Below, one piece after another: positions 38,097-46,619 of a stretch of DNA of 64,000 nt. Where the stretch lies: positions 434,001 through 498,000 of the forward strand of contig NZ_BMYZ01000001.1 in assembly GCF_014652535.1 (NCBI RefSeq), read 5' to 3'. Under the pieces are notes generated by a model. That model saw nothing but the letters and a program-made list of their open reading frames with translations, searched no databases and was not told where the DNA came from. The position numbers and the translations under genes are program-made. Position 1 is the stretch's first letter, and each line of letters starts with the position of its first letter. The stretch comes from Cellvibrio zantedeschiae (GTDB lineage Bacteria; Pseudomonadota; Gammaproteobacteria; Pseudomonadales; Cellvibrionaceae).

Positions 38097-39248
38097 TTAT
38101 TCCGTTAGTTCGCTCATCCAGGTAATTGTCATGGTTTGGTTGTGTAAGCGGCTTTCGTGATGAAACTCGGTGCCCGCAATTTCGCCGTTAGAGTAGTAAC
38201 CGGCGATGGTGGTATTTTTTCCTAACATGTCCGCGACTGCTTCAACTTCTTCGTCAATGCGATCTCCCATGACAAGTTTGCGGCCGACACAGCTCACTAA
38301 AATTGCCAGGCTCTTATCTGGCACTTGTGGATGATTTTTCTGCGCAGTTATGGCGGCAGTTTCTGCGCCATTAATTAATTTGTCGGTACTGGAGTGCATG
38401 AGCTCCAAATATCCGTTGGGGTCTATATCGCCTGCGAGGGTAAGCGAACCTTCGGCTTCATCAATGGCTAAAATTGTGCGAAAAATTCCGTGCTTTTCTT
38501 GCGCGCTGTTGAGCATGGCGAAGGGAAAAAGTAAGCCGGAACTCGGCAAGTCTTTGGCGTAATCACCCAAATAACGTTTGTATACATCGAGCGCGCGTGC
38601 GCCGTCCAATTCATAGAGCACGTTGCCATCACAGCGTGTGACTTTGCGTGCGGGGCCAAAGGGTTCCCAGCCCCCATAGCTGCCGTAACTGAGCTGAATT
38701 TTGGATCCATAGAGCCCAACTGCGACTATATGATGGTTGCTGCTACCCGCAGGGCCAAGTGTCCAGGTTTGTTTAAAGGCGCCCGCATCGGCAGCTAATC
38801 CACCGGAGATTTTTACACCCTTGGGTAAGTGTGATTCCAACCCTGCTACGAGAGCACTACCATTAATAGCAACCCCGATTCCCAAGAGCAAAACGCCGGT
38901 CAAATTATCTGGAGCCAGAGCTGAACCAAGGCGAGCGCCAGCAGCAAATGAATCATTCATATCGGCTATTGCAGTAGTGACCGCTTTGGCCTGCGTATGT
39001 TCGAAATTAATGAGCGTGAGTATGCAGCTGTTGTCGTAAACACGATCTATAGCGATTTCGCCCGCAGTGGAACAGCCAATAATGGCGCAATTGGGTGCTG
39101 CGCGTTTTAGTGCGTCAGCCAAATCCGGGGTTTCAAAAAAGCTGAGGGCTCCAAACACCAAAATTAGATCTGGCGCGAGTTCCTGTAAAGGATTGAGCTG
39201 CGCTTCAAGGGGCGTCACTTGTTTTAGGTGGATTTGCGTTATTTTCAT
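38097..39248 (-). CDS. FIST-domain sensory protein
   Basis: A 383-residue cytosolic protein with FIST_N (about 30-220; LILVFGALSFFETPDLADAL, GCSTAGEIA, LLGIGVAINGSALVAGLESH) and FIST_C (about 225-365; ALDVYKRYLGDYAKDLPSSG, FPFAMLNSAQE, CVGRKLVMGDRIDEEVEAV). FIST domains are predicted ligand sensors, often of amino-acid-like small molecules, found fused to or next to signal transduction proteins. It ends 25 nt before the PAS kinase, strongly suggesting co-transcription and that FIST feeds a signal to the kinase by contact. That partnership is inferred from position. Confidence 0.9.
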   Translation of the reverse strand: MKITQIHLKQVTPLEAQLNPLQELAPDLILVFGALSFFETPDLADALKRAAPNCAIIGCSTAGEIAIDRVYDNSCILTLINFEHTQAKAVTTAIADMNDSFAAGARLGSALAPDNLTGVLLLGIGVAINGSALVAGLESHLPKGVKISGGLAADAGAFKQTWTLGPAGSSNHHIVAVGLYGSKIQLSYGSYGGWEPFGPARKVTRCDGNVLYELDGARALDVYKRYLGDYAKDLPSSGLLFPFAMLNSAQEKHGIFRTILAIDEAEGSLTLAGDIDPNGYLELMHSSTDKLINGAETAAITAQKNHPQVPDKSLAILVSCVGRKLVMGDRIDEEVEAVADMLGKNTTIAGYYSNGEIAGTEFHHESRLHNQTMTITWMSELTE

Positions 39249-39354
39249 TAGGGAACCGTGGCTACTGAGCTGTAACTGGAATTGTTATCAAATGCTAGTC
39301 TCTGATAAGCCTAGCTCAGTAATGAGGCTGAGCAAGCTGCCGGTTCCCCTGCCC

Positions 39355-39390
39355 CAAAAAGCACAAAGCCCGCAAGCGGGCTTTGTGTTA
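39355..39390 (-). terminator. Terminator after the phytase-like gene
   Basis: CACAAAGCCCGC pairs perfectly with GCGGGCTTTGTG around a 2-nt loop (39362-39387). Read on the minus strand it is followed by a T-rich stretch, so it ends the gene stopping at 39413. Confidence 0.85.
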
Positions 39391-39412
39391 AACCTATGTA
39401 GCCTAAACGGGA

Positions 39413-40813
39413 TTAGTGCTTGCGACGCACAAAGCTCATACCGGCCAAACCGAGCAAGAATAAAATGGCGGTAGATGGTTCGGGCACATTAACGCTAATT
39501 TTTTGCGCTACGTAATTTTGCAAATCTGCATCGCTAAAACCAAACACGTAAAAATTGCTGGGGTTGTTAAAACCCTGCGGATGCTTGCTGTCAGTAATAG
39601 TGGAGAGGAAATCGTTATCGTTAGAAATCCACAAGGTGTGCAAGGTTTGGTTATTGAAAACAACATCTTCACCAAAGGTCATACCTTCGATTTTGGCTGG
39701 AATGTTTTGCGCTGCAATGCCCGCGTTCACCAACAAATCTTTGAAGTCCAGGGATAAGGTTTTGCCCACTGCTTTTGACGCAAGGTTGCCAGAAAGACCG
39801 GTAATGTCTTGCGCACCGTTCAAATCAATTTTGAAAATTTGTTTTGCAACTGCATTGCTGTTGTCGCCCAAGCCTTTACCGTCGCGTTCATCAACCAAAA
39901 ATTCATGATCATTAATCGCAACAATCTCACTCACACCAGAGCCAGTTGTTAGTTGGTAGGCGTATTCATGAGTGGTGCCTGAGGCGATGTCCACAGTCAC
40001 AATACGAACGACTTTATTAGTATCTTGCAGCAAAGGTGCTTGCATGATGCCGACTAAAGTTTTGCCATCAGGCGTAATTGCCAAACCTTCCATGCCTTTG
40101 TTAGTGGTGCGGCCAGCAGTATTGCCACCAATTTCAGCTGCTTCGGTAGGGGCTACATTGGCAATTGCCAATTCACTGGGTAAGGTGAAGGTTTTGATGC
40201 GCTCGCCAGTTGTACGATCAAATTGATAAACATAGGGGCCGTATTCGTCAGAAATAAATACGCTTTTTCCATCGTTAGAAATGCGTACACCTTCCGGATC
40301 GAGGCGCGCATTGTTAGCCGACGTTGAGTTACCCGCGCCAAAGTTGTCAGAGCGACCACTGAAGAAGTAGTGGCTAGCATCATTTTGTGCCGGTGCACCG
40401 TTTGCGGCGTAATTCAAAGCAGTGCTGCTAAACAATAAAGTGGTATTAGTCAGCGTTGGTGTAATAGTGAAAGGCAGGCCACTGTTACTAGCGGTAAGTT
40501 GCATATTCAGCGTTTGGAAACGTGGAATATAAGTTGTGGTGTTGTCCACCGCTGCGCCGCCTGCGTAAGCTTGAGCATTAGGGCCACGATCAGGCAGAGC
40601 GATAAATGTGTTATTGCCTGCATAAGCCAAACCTGAACCCAAACCGCCAAAGACATTAGCATTAACGCCGCTTTCCAAGGTGCCGGTCAGGCCAGATTTA
40701 TCAGCAGTACCGCTAATGCTGCCAATACCCAGAAGCACGGGAGCCGCTTGGCTCGCCAAGCTGATTGAAGAGATAAGGCTGAACAGCGCCAAATTTTTAA
40801 AGGACTTATTCAT
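39413..40813 (-). CDS. PEP-CTERM protein with esterase-like-activity-of-phytase domain
   Basis: A secreted 466-residue protein with signal peptide MNKSFKNLALFSLISSISLASQA. The body resembles the beta-propeller domain called esterase-like activity of phytase: LDPEGVRISNDGKSVFISDE, GMEGLAITPDGKTLVGIMQAP, EFLVDERDGKGLGD and GMTFGEDVVFNNQTLHTLWI are the blades with acidic residues. The C-terminus ends NVPEPSTAILFLLGLAGMSF then VRRKH, an exosortase sorting signal. This is the second PEP-CTERM protein in the window. It may hydrolyse phosphate esters or sugars outside the cell; the name reflects homology, not a proven reaction. Confidence 0.87.
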   Translation of the reverse strand: MNKSFKNLALFSLISSISLASQAAPVLLGIGSISGTADKSGLTGTLESGVNANVFGGLGSGLAYAGNNTFIALPDRGPNAQAYAGGAAVDNTTTYIPRFQTLNMQLTASNSGLPFTITPTLTNTTLLFSSTALNYAANGAPAQNDASHYFFSGRSDNFGAGNSTSANNARLDPEGVRISNDGKSVFISDEYGPYVYQFDRTTGERIKTFTLPSELAIANVAPTEAAEIGGNTAGRTTNKGMEGLAITPDGKTLVGIMQAPLLQDTNKVVRIVTVDIASGTTHEYAYQLTTGSGVSEIVAINDHEFLVDERDGKGLGDNSNAVAKQIFKIDLNGAQDITGLSGNLASKAVGKTLSLDFKDLLVNAGIAAQNIPAKIEGMTFGEDVVFNNQTLHTLWISNDNDFLSTITDSKHPQGFNNPSNFYVFGFSDADLQNYVAQKISVNVPEPSTAILFLLGLAGMSFVRRKH

Positions 40814-41036
40814 GGTGATATTCCGGAGTGATGAAGGATGTTGTCACCATAAATGTCATTTGTTACGGCTTTATGTCTGAAAACCAAATTTCTTGCGAGA
40901 AAATAAAAAAATAGGAATAAGTGAAAATCCAACTGGTATCAGTAAAAGTGATACTGCTTATAAATATAATCAGTTTTACAGATATTGATTTTTTTAATAG
41001 AGTGGCGGGCATTATTCCCTGTGTTACGGAGCTGCT

Positions 41037-41360
41037 ATGTCATTTGTAGTTACTGAAAACTGCATCAAATGTAAACACACTACCTGTGTTGCCGTTTGCC
41101 CGACTGATGCATTCAGAGAAGGCCCCAATTTTTTGGTAATTGACCCTGTTTCCTGCATCGATTGCAATTTGTGCCCGGTTGAATGCCCTATAGGTGCAAT
41201 TTTTGAAGAAGATGATGTGCCGGAAGATCAGAAGCACTTTATTGCCTTGAACGCTGAGCTGGCGGCGGAGTGGCCGGAAATATCAATCGTTAAAGACGCG
41301 CTTCCTGATCATGAACAATGGAACAATGTTCCCAATAAGTTGGCATTACTGGAGCGTTAA
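41037..41360 (+). CDS. fdxA: 7Fe ferredoxin FdxA
   Basis: A 107-residue electron carrier. It holds one 3Fe-4S and one 4Fe-4S cluster, with cysteines in [20 protein letters not shown] and [20 protein letters not shown]. The C-terminal 50 residues form the FdxA extension ([20 protein letters not shown]). The N-terminus [11 protein letters not shown] is typical. A good GGAG precedes the ATG. It is monocistronic, and its upstream 220 nt is AT-rich with TATAAATATAAT-like promoter candidates around 40970. Confidence 0.95.
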   Translation: MSFVVTENCIKCKHTTCVAVCPTDAFREGPNFLVIDPVSCIDCNLCPVECPIGAIFEEDDVPEDQKHFIALNAELAAEWPEISIVKDALPDHEQWNNVPNKLALLER

Positions 41361-41422
41361 CCAAAGTTCCACGATTTATCCCGCATTATCCCGATAGCCT
41401 ATTTTTACCATGCAGTGATTTA

Positions 41423-41460
41423 CATATACGAAATTTCATATATATTGATTTTCGTATATG
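41423..41460. promoter_or_regulatory. Putative ArsR operator upstream of arsR
   Basis: CATATACGAAA (41423-41433) and TTTCGTATATG (41450-41460) form a perfect 11-bp inverted repeat with a 16-nt AT-rich spacer. It ends 23 nt before the arsR start. ArsR/SmtB repressors bind such dyads over their own promoters, so it should autoregulate the ars operon. Confidence 0.7.
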
Positions 41461-41483
41461 TAAACCAATAGCTGGTAATCCCC

Positions 41484-41822
41484 ATGTTTACCCCCGATCT
41501 GATCTGTAAAACCCTTTCGGACTCCACGCGAGCCCGCATAGCCCTGTTGATAGCGCGCGAGCAAGAGCTATGCGTCTGCGAACTCACCTGCGCACTTGAT
41601 GACATCCAACCCAAAATTTCCCGCCACCTTGCGCTTTTGCGTGAAGCGGGGGTTTTGGCCGATCGTCGCCAGGGCCAATGGATTTATTACAGCTTGCATC
41701 CTGAGTTGCCTGAATGGGTAAGGGCGATGCTAAGTACCATGCTGGAAGCCAACAAAGATTGGCTAGCCGAAAACCACCAGCGCCTGTGCGAAATGCAAGA
41801 CCGTCCCAATCGCTGCTGTTAA
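41484..41822 (+). CDS. arsR: ArsR-family arsenic-responsive repressor
   Basis: A 112-residue winged-helix repressor that leaves DNA when arsenite binds. The DNA-recognition helix is in DDIQPKISRHLALLREAGVL, followed by the wing DRRQGQWIYYSL. The metalloid site is in ELCVCELTCAL: cysteines 30, 32 and 36. In E. coli ArsR the third Cys is three residues after the second; here it is four. It ends with a Cys pair. It is the first gene of an ars operon and is 17 nt before the arsJ-associated GAPDH gene. Confidence 0.93.
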   Translation: MFTPDLICKTLSDSTRARIALLIAREQELCVCELTCALDDIQPKISRHLALLREAGVLADRRQGQWIYYSLHPELPEWVRAMLSTMLEANKDWLAENHQRLCEMQDRPNRCC

Positions 41823-41839
41823 CGTTTAAGAGATAGAAA

Positions 41840-42844
41840 ATGAAAAAAATTAAAGTGGGCATTAATGGTTTTGGTCGTATTGGTCGCCTGGTTTTGCGTG
41901 CGTCTTATCTGTGGCCAGAATTTGAATTTGTACAAATTAATGACCCGGCCGGCGATGCCGCAACTTTTGCACATCTTCTAAAATTTGATTCCATTCAAGG
42001 CACCTTGCATGAAGCAGTAAGTGTCCACGACGATTTTTTGATGATCAAAAATCACAAAATAAAAATGACCGCTAATAAAACAATTGCCGAAACAAATTGG
42101 TCCGGGTGTGACCTTGTGCTTGAGTGCAGCGGTAAAATGAAAAGTGTTGCGGTCTTGCAAGAATACTTGAATCAAGGTGTGAAACGTGTGGTTGTGAGTG
42201 CTCCGGTAAAAGAAGCCGGCGCGTTAAATATTGTGATGGGGGTGAACCAGCATTTATTTAATTCTGCCGAGTATCGCATTGTTACTGCCGCATCTTGCAC
42301 GACTAATTGTTTGGCACCCATCGTAAAAGTTATTCATGGAAACTTAGGTATTCGCCATGGCTCTATTACGACCATTCATAATTTAACCAACACCCAAAGT
42401 ATTTTAGATCAAGCTCACAAAGACTTGCGCCGCGCTCGCTCATCTGGCTCTAATTTAATTCCTACTACAACGGGTTCAGCAACGGCAATCGCAGAAATTT
42501 TCCCTGAGTTGCGTGGCCGTTTAAGTGGCCATGCGGTTCGCGTTCCTTTGGCAAATGCGTCTCTTACGGATTGTGTATTTGAAGTGGAGCGAGAAACCAG
42601 TGCGAAGGAAGTTAATGCCTTATTAAAAGCAGCAAGTGAAAACGAACTAAAAAATATTTTGGGATATGAAGAATTGCCGCTGGTATCCAATGATTACTGC
42701 GGTGATCCACGCTCATCTATAGTAGATGCGCTCTCTACCATGGTGATTAATAAAACCCAGGTGAAAATATATGCCTGGTACGATAATGAATGGGGTTATG
42801 CAAACCGTACTGCCGAGTTGGCTAAGCTTGTCGGATCGGTTTAA
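41840..42844 (+). CDS. gapdh: ArsJ-associated glyceraldehyde-3-phosphate dehydrogenase
   Basis: A 334-residue GAPDH. In arsJ operons this enzyme uses arsenate in place of phosphate to form 1-arseno-3-phosphoglycerate, which ArsJ exports. The NAD motif [17 protein letters not shown] opens the protein. The active-site loop [18 protein letters not shown] holds the catalytic Cys, with His near [17 protein letters not shown]. The C-terminal [18 protein letters not shown] is typical. The gene lies between arsR and arsJ, and its stop overlaps the arsJ start by one base (TAATG). Context, not the fold, indicates the arsenic role rather than glycolysis. Confidence 0.94.
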   Translation: MKKIKVGINGFGRIGRLVLRASYLWPEFEFVQINDPAGDAATFAHLLKFDSIQGTLHEAVSVHDDFLMIKNHKIKMTANKTIAETNWSGCDLVLECSGKMKSVAVLQEYLNQGVKRVVVSAPVKEAGALNIVMGVNQHLFNSAEYRIVTAASCTTNCLAPIVKVIHGNLGIRHGSITTIHNLTNTQSILDQAHKDLRRARSSGSNLIPTTTGSATAIAEIFPELRGRLSGHAVRVPLANASLTDCVFEVERETSAKEVNALLKAASENELKNILGYEELPLVSNDYCGDPRSSIVDALSTMVINKTQVKIYAWYDNEWGYANRTAELAKLVGSV

Positions 42845-44058
42845 TGAATTCCACCATTCGCCAATACGCGCTGGTGACCGGTAATTACTGGGCATTTACG
42901 CTCACCGATGGCGCCTTGCGCATGTTGGTAGTTTTGCACTTCCATCAACTTGGATATAGCCCGCTACAAATTGCTTCCTTATTTTTGTTTTATGAAATTT
43001 TTGGCGTAATCACCAATTTGTTTGGTGGCTATTTAGGGGCGCGTATTGGTTTAAACCGCACTATGAATATTGGGCTCGGGTTACAAATTGCGGCCTTATT
43101 AATCTTGGTAGTCCCTGTGCAATGGTTAAGCGTACCTTTGGTGATGGCCGCACAAGCGCTGTCGGGCATCGCAAAAGATCTCAATAAAATGAGCGCGAAA
43201 AGCTCCATTAAAAGTTTGGTTTCAGCAAATCAGCAAAAACAATTGTTTAGGTGGGTGGCATTACTCACAGGCTCTAAAAATGCCCTTAAAGGCGTCGGTT
43301 TTTTTCTCGGCGGTGCACTGCTTGCACTCGTTGGTTTTAAAGGATCTATCTTGGCTATGGCTGCAATGCTCGGTGCTATTTGGTTGGCAAGCTTAATTTT
43401 ATTGCAGCAGGATTTAGGCAAAGCTAAAAACAAACCAAAATTCTCAGAAGTTTTTTCTAAAAGCCGTGCAATTAATATTTTATCGGCTGCGCGTCTATTT
43501 TTATTTGGCGCGCGCGATATTTGGTTTGTAGTAGCGCTGCCGGTGTTTTTAAGTAGTCAACTTGGTTGGAGTTTTTTGAAAGTCGGCGGATTTTTAGCGC
43601 TCTGGGTTATTGGTTATGGAGTGGTGCAGTCGGTGGCGCCATACATGACAGGAAAATCCACTGAAAAAGTACCCGATGGACGCAGCGCACTTTGGTGGGC
43701 ATTAGTTCTGGCTTTTATCACCGCAGCTATAGCGCTTGCAATGACAAATTTTTCGAATGCTCCTGTGTTGATTTCTGGTTTGTGTGTATTTGGTGTTTTG
43801 TTTGCAATTAACTCATCGCTACACAGTTATTTAATTGTGAGCTATGCCAGAGAGGATGGCGCTTCAACAGATGTTGGTTTTTATTATATGGCCAATGCAT
43901 TGGGGCGTTTGGTAGGCACTTTGCTTTCAGGGTGGATTTACCAGGCATCGGGATTGATCGCTTGCTTATGGGTAGCGGCCATTTTTATTGCACTGGCCGC
44001 ACTCTTATCCCTAGGCTTACCACGTAGCATACAGGTTAATACTGATGAACCGCGATAA
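42844..44058 (+). CDS. arsJ: Organoarsenical efflux MFS transporter ArsJ
   Basis: A 404-residue inner-membrane permease with about twelve hydrophobic segments. ArsJ exports 1-arseno-3-phosphoglycerate, which breaks down outside to arsenate. The N-terminal stretch RQYALVTGNYWAFTLTDGAL and LRMLVVLHFHQLGYSPLQIA are characteristic of ArsJ, as is LFGGYLGARIGLNRTMNIGL. Its start overlaps the GAPDH stop and its end overlaps the ATP-grasp gene by 14 nt, so all three are coupled. It differs from generic MFS drug pumps in the operon and in the N-terminal signature. Confidence 0.94.
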   Translation: MNSTIRQYALVTGNYWAFTLTDGALRMLVVLHFHQLGYSPLQIASLFLFYEIFGVITNLFGGYLGARIGLNRTMNIGLGLQIAALLILVVPVQWLSVPLVMAAQALSGIAKDLNKMSAKSSIKSLVSANQQKQLFRWVALLTGSKNALKGVGFFLGGALLALVGFKGSILAMAAMLGAIWLASLILLQQDLGKAKNKPKFSEVFSKSRAINILSAARLFLFGARDIWFVVALPVFLSSQLGWSFLKVGGFLALWVIGYGVVQSVAPYMTGKSTEKVPDGRSALWWALVLAFITAAIALAMTNFSNAPVLISGLCVFGVLFAINSSLHSYLIVSYAREDGASTDVGFYYMANALGRLVGTLLSGWIYQASGLIACLWVAAIFIALAALLSLGLPRSIQVNTDEPR

Positions 44059-45325
44059 TGTTTCCGGCTGCAATGCTGATTGCACTGGTCCAGCAAAGAT
44101 ATTAAATCACGATTGCTTTTGCACGACCCTCAATCGTGAGCAGTTGGATCAAATTCTGCGTGCAGACGATAACAATCAGGATGTGCTGGCATCTCACCCA
44201 CAACTTTTTTCCAACACCACCGTATTTATTTCGCCAGCGCAACTGCAACAGATGCGCGCTATTGTGCAAGCTGTTGAGCGTGTTGTTAGTTTGCCAGCCT
44301 ATGCAGAAGAAGTCTTGGCGCGAGCCCCCTTAATTGCAAGCTTTAATCCCGGCACGCTCGGCGTATTTATGGGTTACGATTTTCATTTAAGTGCGCAAGG
44401 TCCGCAAATTATTGAAATCAACACCAATGCTGGTGGTGCCTTTTTAAATGCTGCATTGGTAAGTGCGCAAACCGAATGTTGCAAGGCTGCCGGTACACCA
44501 TTGCCTTTTCAGAAAATAAAGCTGGATCAAAAATTTATCAGCATGTTTTTGAATGAATGGAAACTGCAACGCGGCGACAAACAGCTTACGCGAATCGCTA
44601 TTGTTGACGAAAATCCCACGCAACAATTTCTCTATCCCGAATTTAAAATGGCGCAGCGTTTATTTGAGCGTAATGGTATTGCGGCCATTATTGTTGATCC
44701 TGGTGAATTGCAATTCAATGATGGGAAATTGATGCATCAAGGACTCACAATTGATTTGGTTTACAATCGCTTAACGGATTTTTCGTTGGTCGGTGAAGCT
44801 CTTTCTGTATTGCGCCAAGCCTATGAGGCGGGTTCTATTGTAGTTACGCCAAACCCCTATCAATATGCTCTATATGCGGATAAGCGCAATCTGATTGCTT
44901 TAGGTGATGCGGAACATTTGGAGAAATTAGGTGCAGACGAAAAGGATATTCAAGTCTTGAGTACTGCGGTTCCAAAGACCCAAGCGGTTACCGCAGATAA
45001 TGCAGAGAATTTATGGTCAACACGCAAGCAGCTATTTTTTAAACCAGCTTCAGGATACGGCAGCCGCGCCGCTTATCGCGGTGACAAACTCACAAAACGT
45101 GTGTGGGAAGAAATTTTGCAAAGTGATTATGTTGCGCAACAAATTGTGTTGCCTGGCGAGCGCGGAATTTTGGTAGACGATGAACCAACAGCGTTAAAAA
45201 TGGATATTCGCGCTTACGTTTATAAGGGTGAAATTCAATTGGTGGCGGCGCGTTTATATCAAGGCCAAACCACAAATTTCAGAACGCAGGGTGGTGGTTT
45301 TGCGCCTGTATTTGTGGCGCAGTGA
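44045..45325 (+). CDS. ATP-grasp ligase-like protein of the arsJ operon, function unknown
   Basis: A 426-residue soluble protein that I do not recognise as a named enzyme. The N-terminus has five Cys in the first 30 residues (SGCNADC and DCFC). A metal-ligand-type motif GPQIIEINTNAGGAF lies near residues 118-132. The ATP-loop-like LFFKPASGYGSRAAYRGDKL comes later, near 330-350. The end has MDIRAYVYKGEIQLVAARLY, then TNFRTQGGGFAPVF. In ordinary ATP-grasp enzymes the E-x-N metal site follows the phosphate loop; the reversed order resembles circularly permuted ATP-grasp ligases such as glutathionylspermidine synthase. It overlaps arsJ by 14 nt, so it belongs to the ars operon and may ligate an amino acid or thiol to a substrate. 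The function is inference. Confidence 0.78.
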   Translation: MNRDNVSGCNADCTGPAKILNHDCFCTTLNREQLDQILRADDNNQDVLASHPQLFSNTTVFISPAQLQQMRAIVQAVERVVSLPAYAEEVLARAPLIASFNPGTLGVFMGYDFHLSAQGPQIIEINTNAGGAFLNAALVSAQTECCKAAGTPLPFQKIKLDQKFISMFLNEWKLQRGDKQLTRIAIVDENPTQQFLYPEFKMAQRLFERNGIAAIIVDPGELQFNDGKLMHQGLTIDLVYNRLTDFSLVGEALSVLRQAYEAGSIVVTPNPYQYALYADKRNLIALGDAEHLEKLGADEKDIQVLSTAVPKTQAVTADNAENLWSTRKQLFFKPASGYGSRAAYRGDKLTKRVWEEILQSDYVAQQIVLPGERGILVDDEPTALKMDIRAYVYKGEIQLVAARLYQGQTTNFRTQGGGFAPVFVAQ

Positions 45326-45328
45326 TTT

Positions 45329-45655
45329 TTATACACTTTTCCATCCTGCGACAATAATCCCCATGCCTACCAATGCTACGCCTGCGCCCACCCAATCATA
45401 AGTAGATAATTTTACGCCATCTACAAATCGCAACCACATTAAGGCTGTTACAACATAAGCGCCGCCATAGGCCGCGTAAACTCGCCCGCTCGCTGCGGGG
45501 TGCAATGTCAGTAGCCAAACAAACAACGCCAGGCTTGCCGCAGAAGGCAACAATAACCATATTGAGCCGCCTTTGCGTAACCAAAGATAGGGCAAGAAGC
45601 AGCCAACAATTTCTGCCAAAGCTGTTACTACAAAAAGAAAGATTATTTTTATCAT
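45329..45655 (-). CDS. ynfA: YnfA/UPF0060 family small membrane protein
   Basis: A 108-residue protein with four hydrophobic segments, matching Ynf[21 protein letters not shown], the central [18 protein letters not shown] (a family signature) and [10 protein letters not shown] at the end. YnfA proteins resemble SMR drug transporters and have been tied to toxic-compound efflux. The gene sits five nt downstream of the MerR-type regulator on the minus strand, so the two are probably one unit and a metal or cation role is plausible. It is convergent with the ars operon, ending four nt from its last stop. Confidence 0.92.
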   Translation of the reverse strand: MIKIIFLFVVTALAEIVGCFLPYLWLRKGGSIWLLLPSAASLALFVWLLTLHPAASGRVYAAYGGAYVVTALMWLRFVDGVKLSTYDWVGAGVALVGMGIIVAGWKSV

Positions 45656-45660
45656 AGGAT

Positions 45661-46074
45661 TTACTGTGGTTCAGTAGTTGAGAGTGCATCGACAATGGTG
45701 CAATCCGGCGCTTTAGCTCCCGGACAGCAAGACTTGCAACTTTTAGCCATCTCCAGGAGTGAAGCTTTAATTCGCTCCAGTTCGGCCAACTTTTCATTCA
45801 CTGCAGTCAAATTATTTTGCACCAGAGCCAAGGCTTCGCTGCAGGAGCGCTCGTTATTTTCCGAAAGGCTTAGCAATTCACGCGTTTTCTCCAGTGTGAA
45901 ACCAAGCCCGCGCGCTTTCAAAATAAATTCCAGGCGTTTTTGATGATTGCGATTGTACAAACGATGCCCGCCATCAGTTCGAAGAGGCGCGTGTAATAGT
46001 TGTAGTTTTTCATAATAGCGGATGGTTTCTATAGGGCATCCGGTTGAGCGCGACAATTCACCAATTCCAAGCAT
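45661..46074 (-). CDS. MerR-family metal-responsive regulator (ZntR/MerR/CadR-type)
   Basis: A 137-residue activator from the ATG at 46072-46074 ([20 protein letters not shown]). The winged-helix region [10 protein letters not shown] and [17 protein letters not shown] is standard. Metal-site candidates are Cys78 (RSCSEALAL), Cys113, Cys116, Cys117 and Cys125 in the tail ([13 protein letters not shown]). This spacing fits the Hg/Zn/Cd/Pb branch, but the cognate metal cannot be fixed from the pattern. A MerR-type promoter with 19-bp spacer lies just upstream and faces the divergent MerF-like gene. Downstream is ynfA after five nt. Confidence 0.9.
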   Translation of the reverse strand: MLGIGELSRSTGCPIETIRYYEKLQLLHAPLRTDGGHRLYNRNHQKRLEFILKARGLGFTLEKTRELLSLSENNERSCSEALALVQNNLTAVNEKLAELERIKASLLEMAKSCKSCCPGAKAPDCTIVDALSTTEPQ

Positions 46075-46095
46075 AATCAAAATCCGTAAAAGAGC

Positions 46096-46126
46096 TTGCA
46101 TCTGTAGTTACTACAGATTTTATCCT
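46096..46126 (+). promoter_or_regulatory. MerR-type promoter/operator
   Basis: TTGCAT (46096-46101) and TATCCT (46121-46126) are separated by 19 nt, the overlong spacer that MerR regulators untwist. The 19-nt palindrome ATCTGTAGTTACTACAGAT (46100-46118) sits across it. It points at the MerF-like gene starting at 46167. Confidence 0.82.
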
Positions 46127-46166
46127 GAAGCTTCTTGTAGTGGTAAATAACTTTTAGGAGATTGTT

Positions 46167-46442
46167 ATGAAATTGAGTCCGTCGAAATGGTTTGCAGGCA
46201 TGGTAGCCTTGGCCTGCGTAGGCTGTTGCGCCATTCCATTGTATGCGCTTGTTACAGGTGTATTCGGTATTGGTTTACTGGGGGTAGGAATGACACAAAA
46301 TATCCTGGAGCTTATTGTGTGTGTTCTTCCATTGTTTGGTCTTGTTATTGGCTATTTTGTGTATAAATCCAAATCTGTTAATAAAACGTGTTGCAACTCT
46401 CCAGATGAAAAGTGCTCAGATACCCAGTGTGCGAACAAATAG
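46167..46442 (+). CDS. MerF-like small cysteine membrane protein
   Basis: A 91-residue protein with two hydrophobic segments. The first has the vicinal pair Cys20-Cys21 followed by Pro24 (VGCCAIPLYALVTG), and the tail has Cys75-Cys76, Cys83 and Cys88 (KTCCNSPDEKCSDTQCANK). Mercury importer MerF has the same plan: a CC pair in the first membrane helix and another CC pair in the cytosolic tail. A good GGAG ribosome-binding site precedes the ATG. It is driven by a MerR-type promoter. No merA reductase, merP or merT is nearby, so import would not end in reduction here. Transport of another thiophilic metal is possible. Confidence 0.75.
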   Translation: MKLSPSKWFAGMVALACVGCCAIPLYALVTGVFGIGLLGVGMTQNILELIVCVLPLFGLVIGYFVYKSKSVNKTCCNSPDEKCSDTQCANK

Positions 46443-46619
46443 GAAGTTGAACTTTACATTGAGCCAATTTTAAAAGTGTTTTACAAAAATTGCGGGTTAT
46501 CGCGATTGAGATAGCCATGGAAGGCTGAATCCAAAAAAGTGTTGTGTGGCTAGCGGGTTTAGGGTGCAAGTATTATCAAAACTCTTTCTAGCAAATATCC
46601 CTTAAGTAACACGCAATTT

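Noticed and set aside
41840-42844. GAPDH as the housekeeping glycolytic enzyme
   Set aside because: It is locked between arsR and arsJ with overlap to arsJ, which marks the arsenate-specific type.
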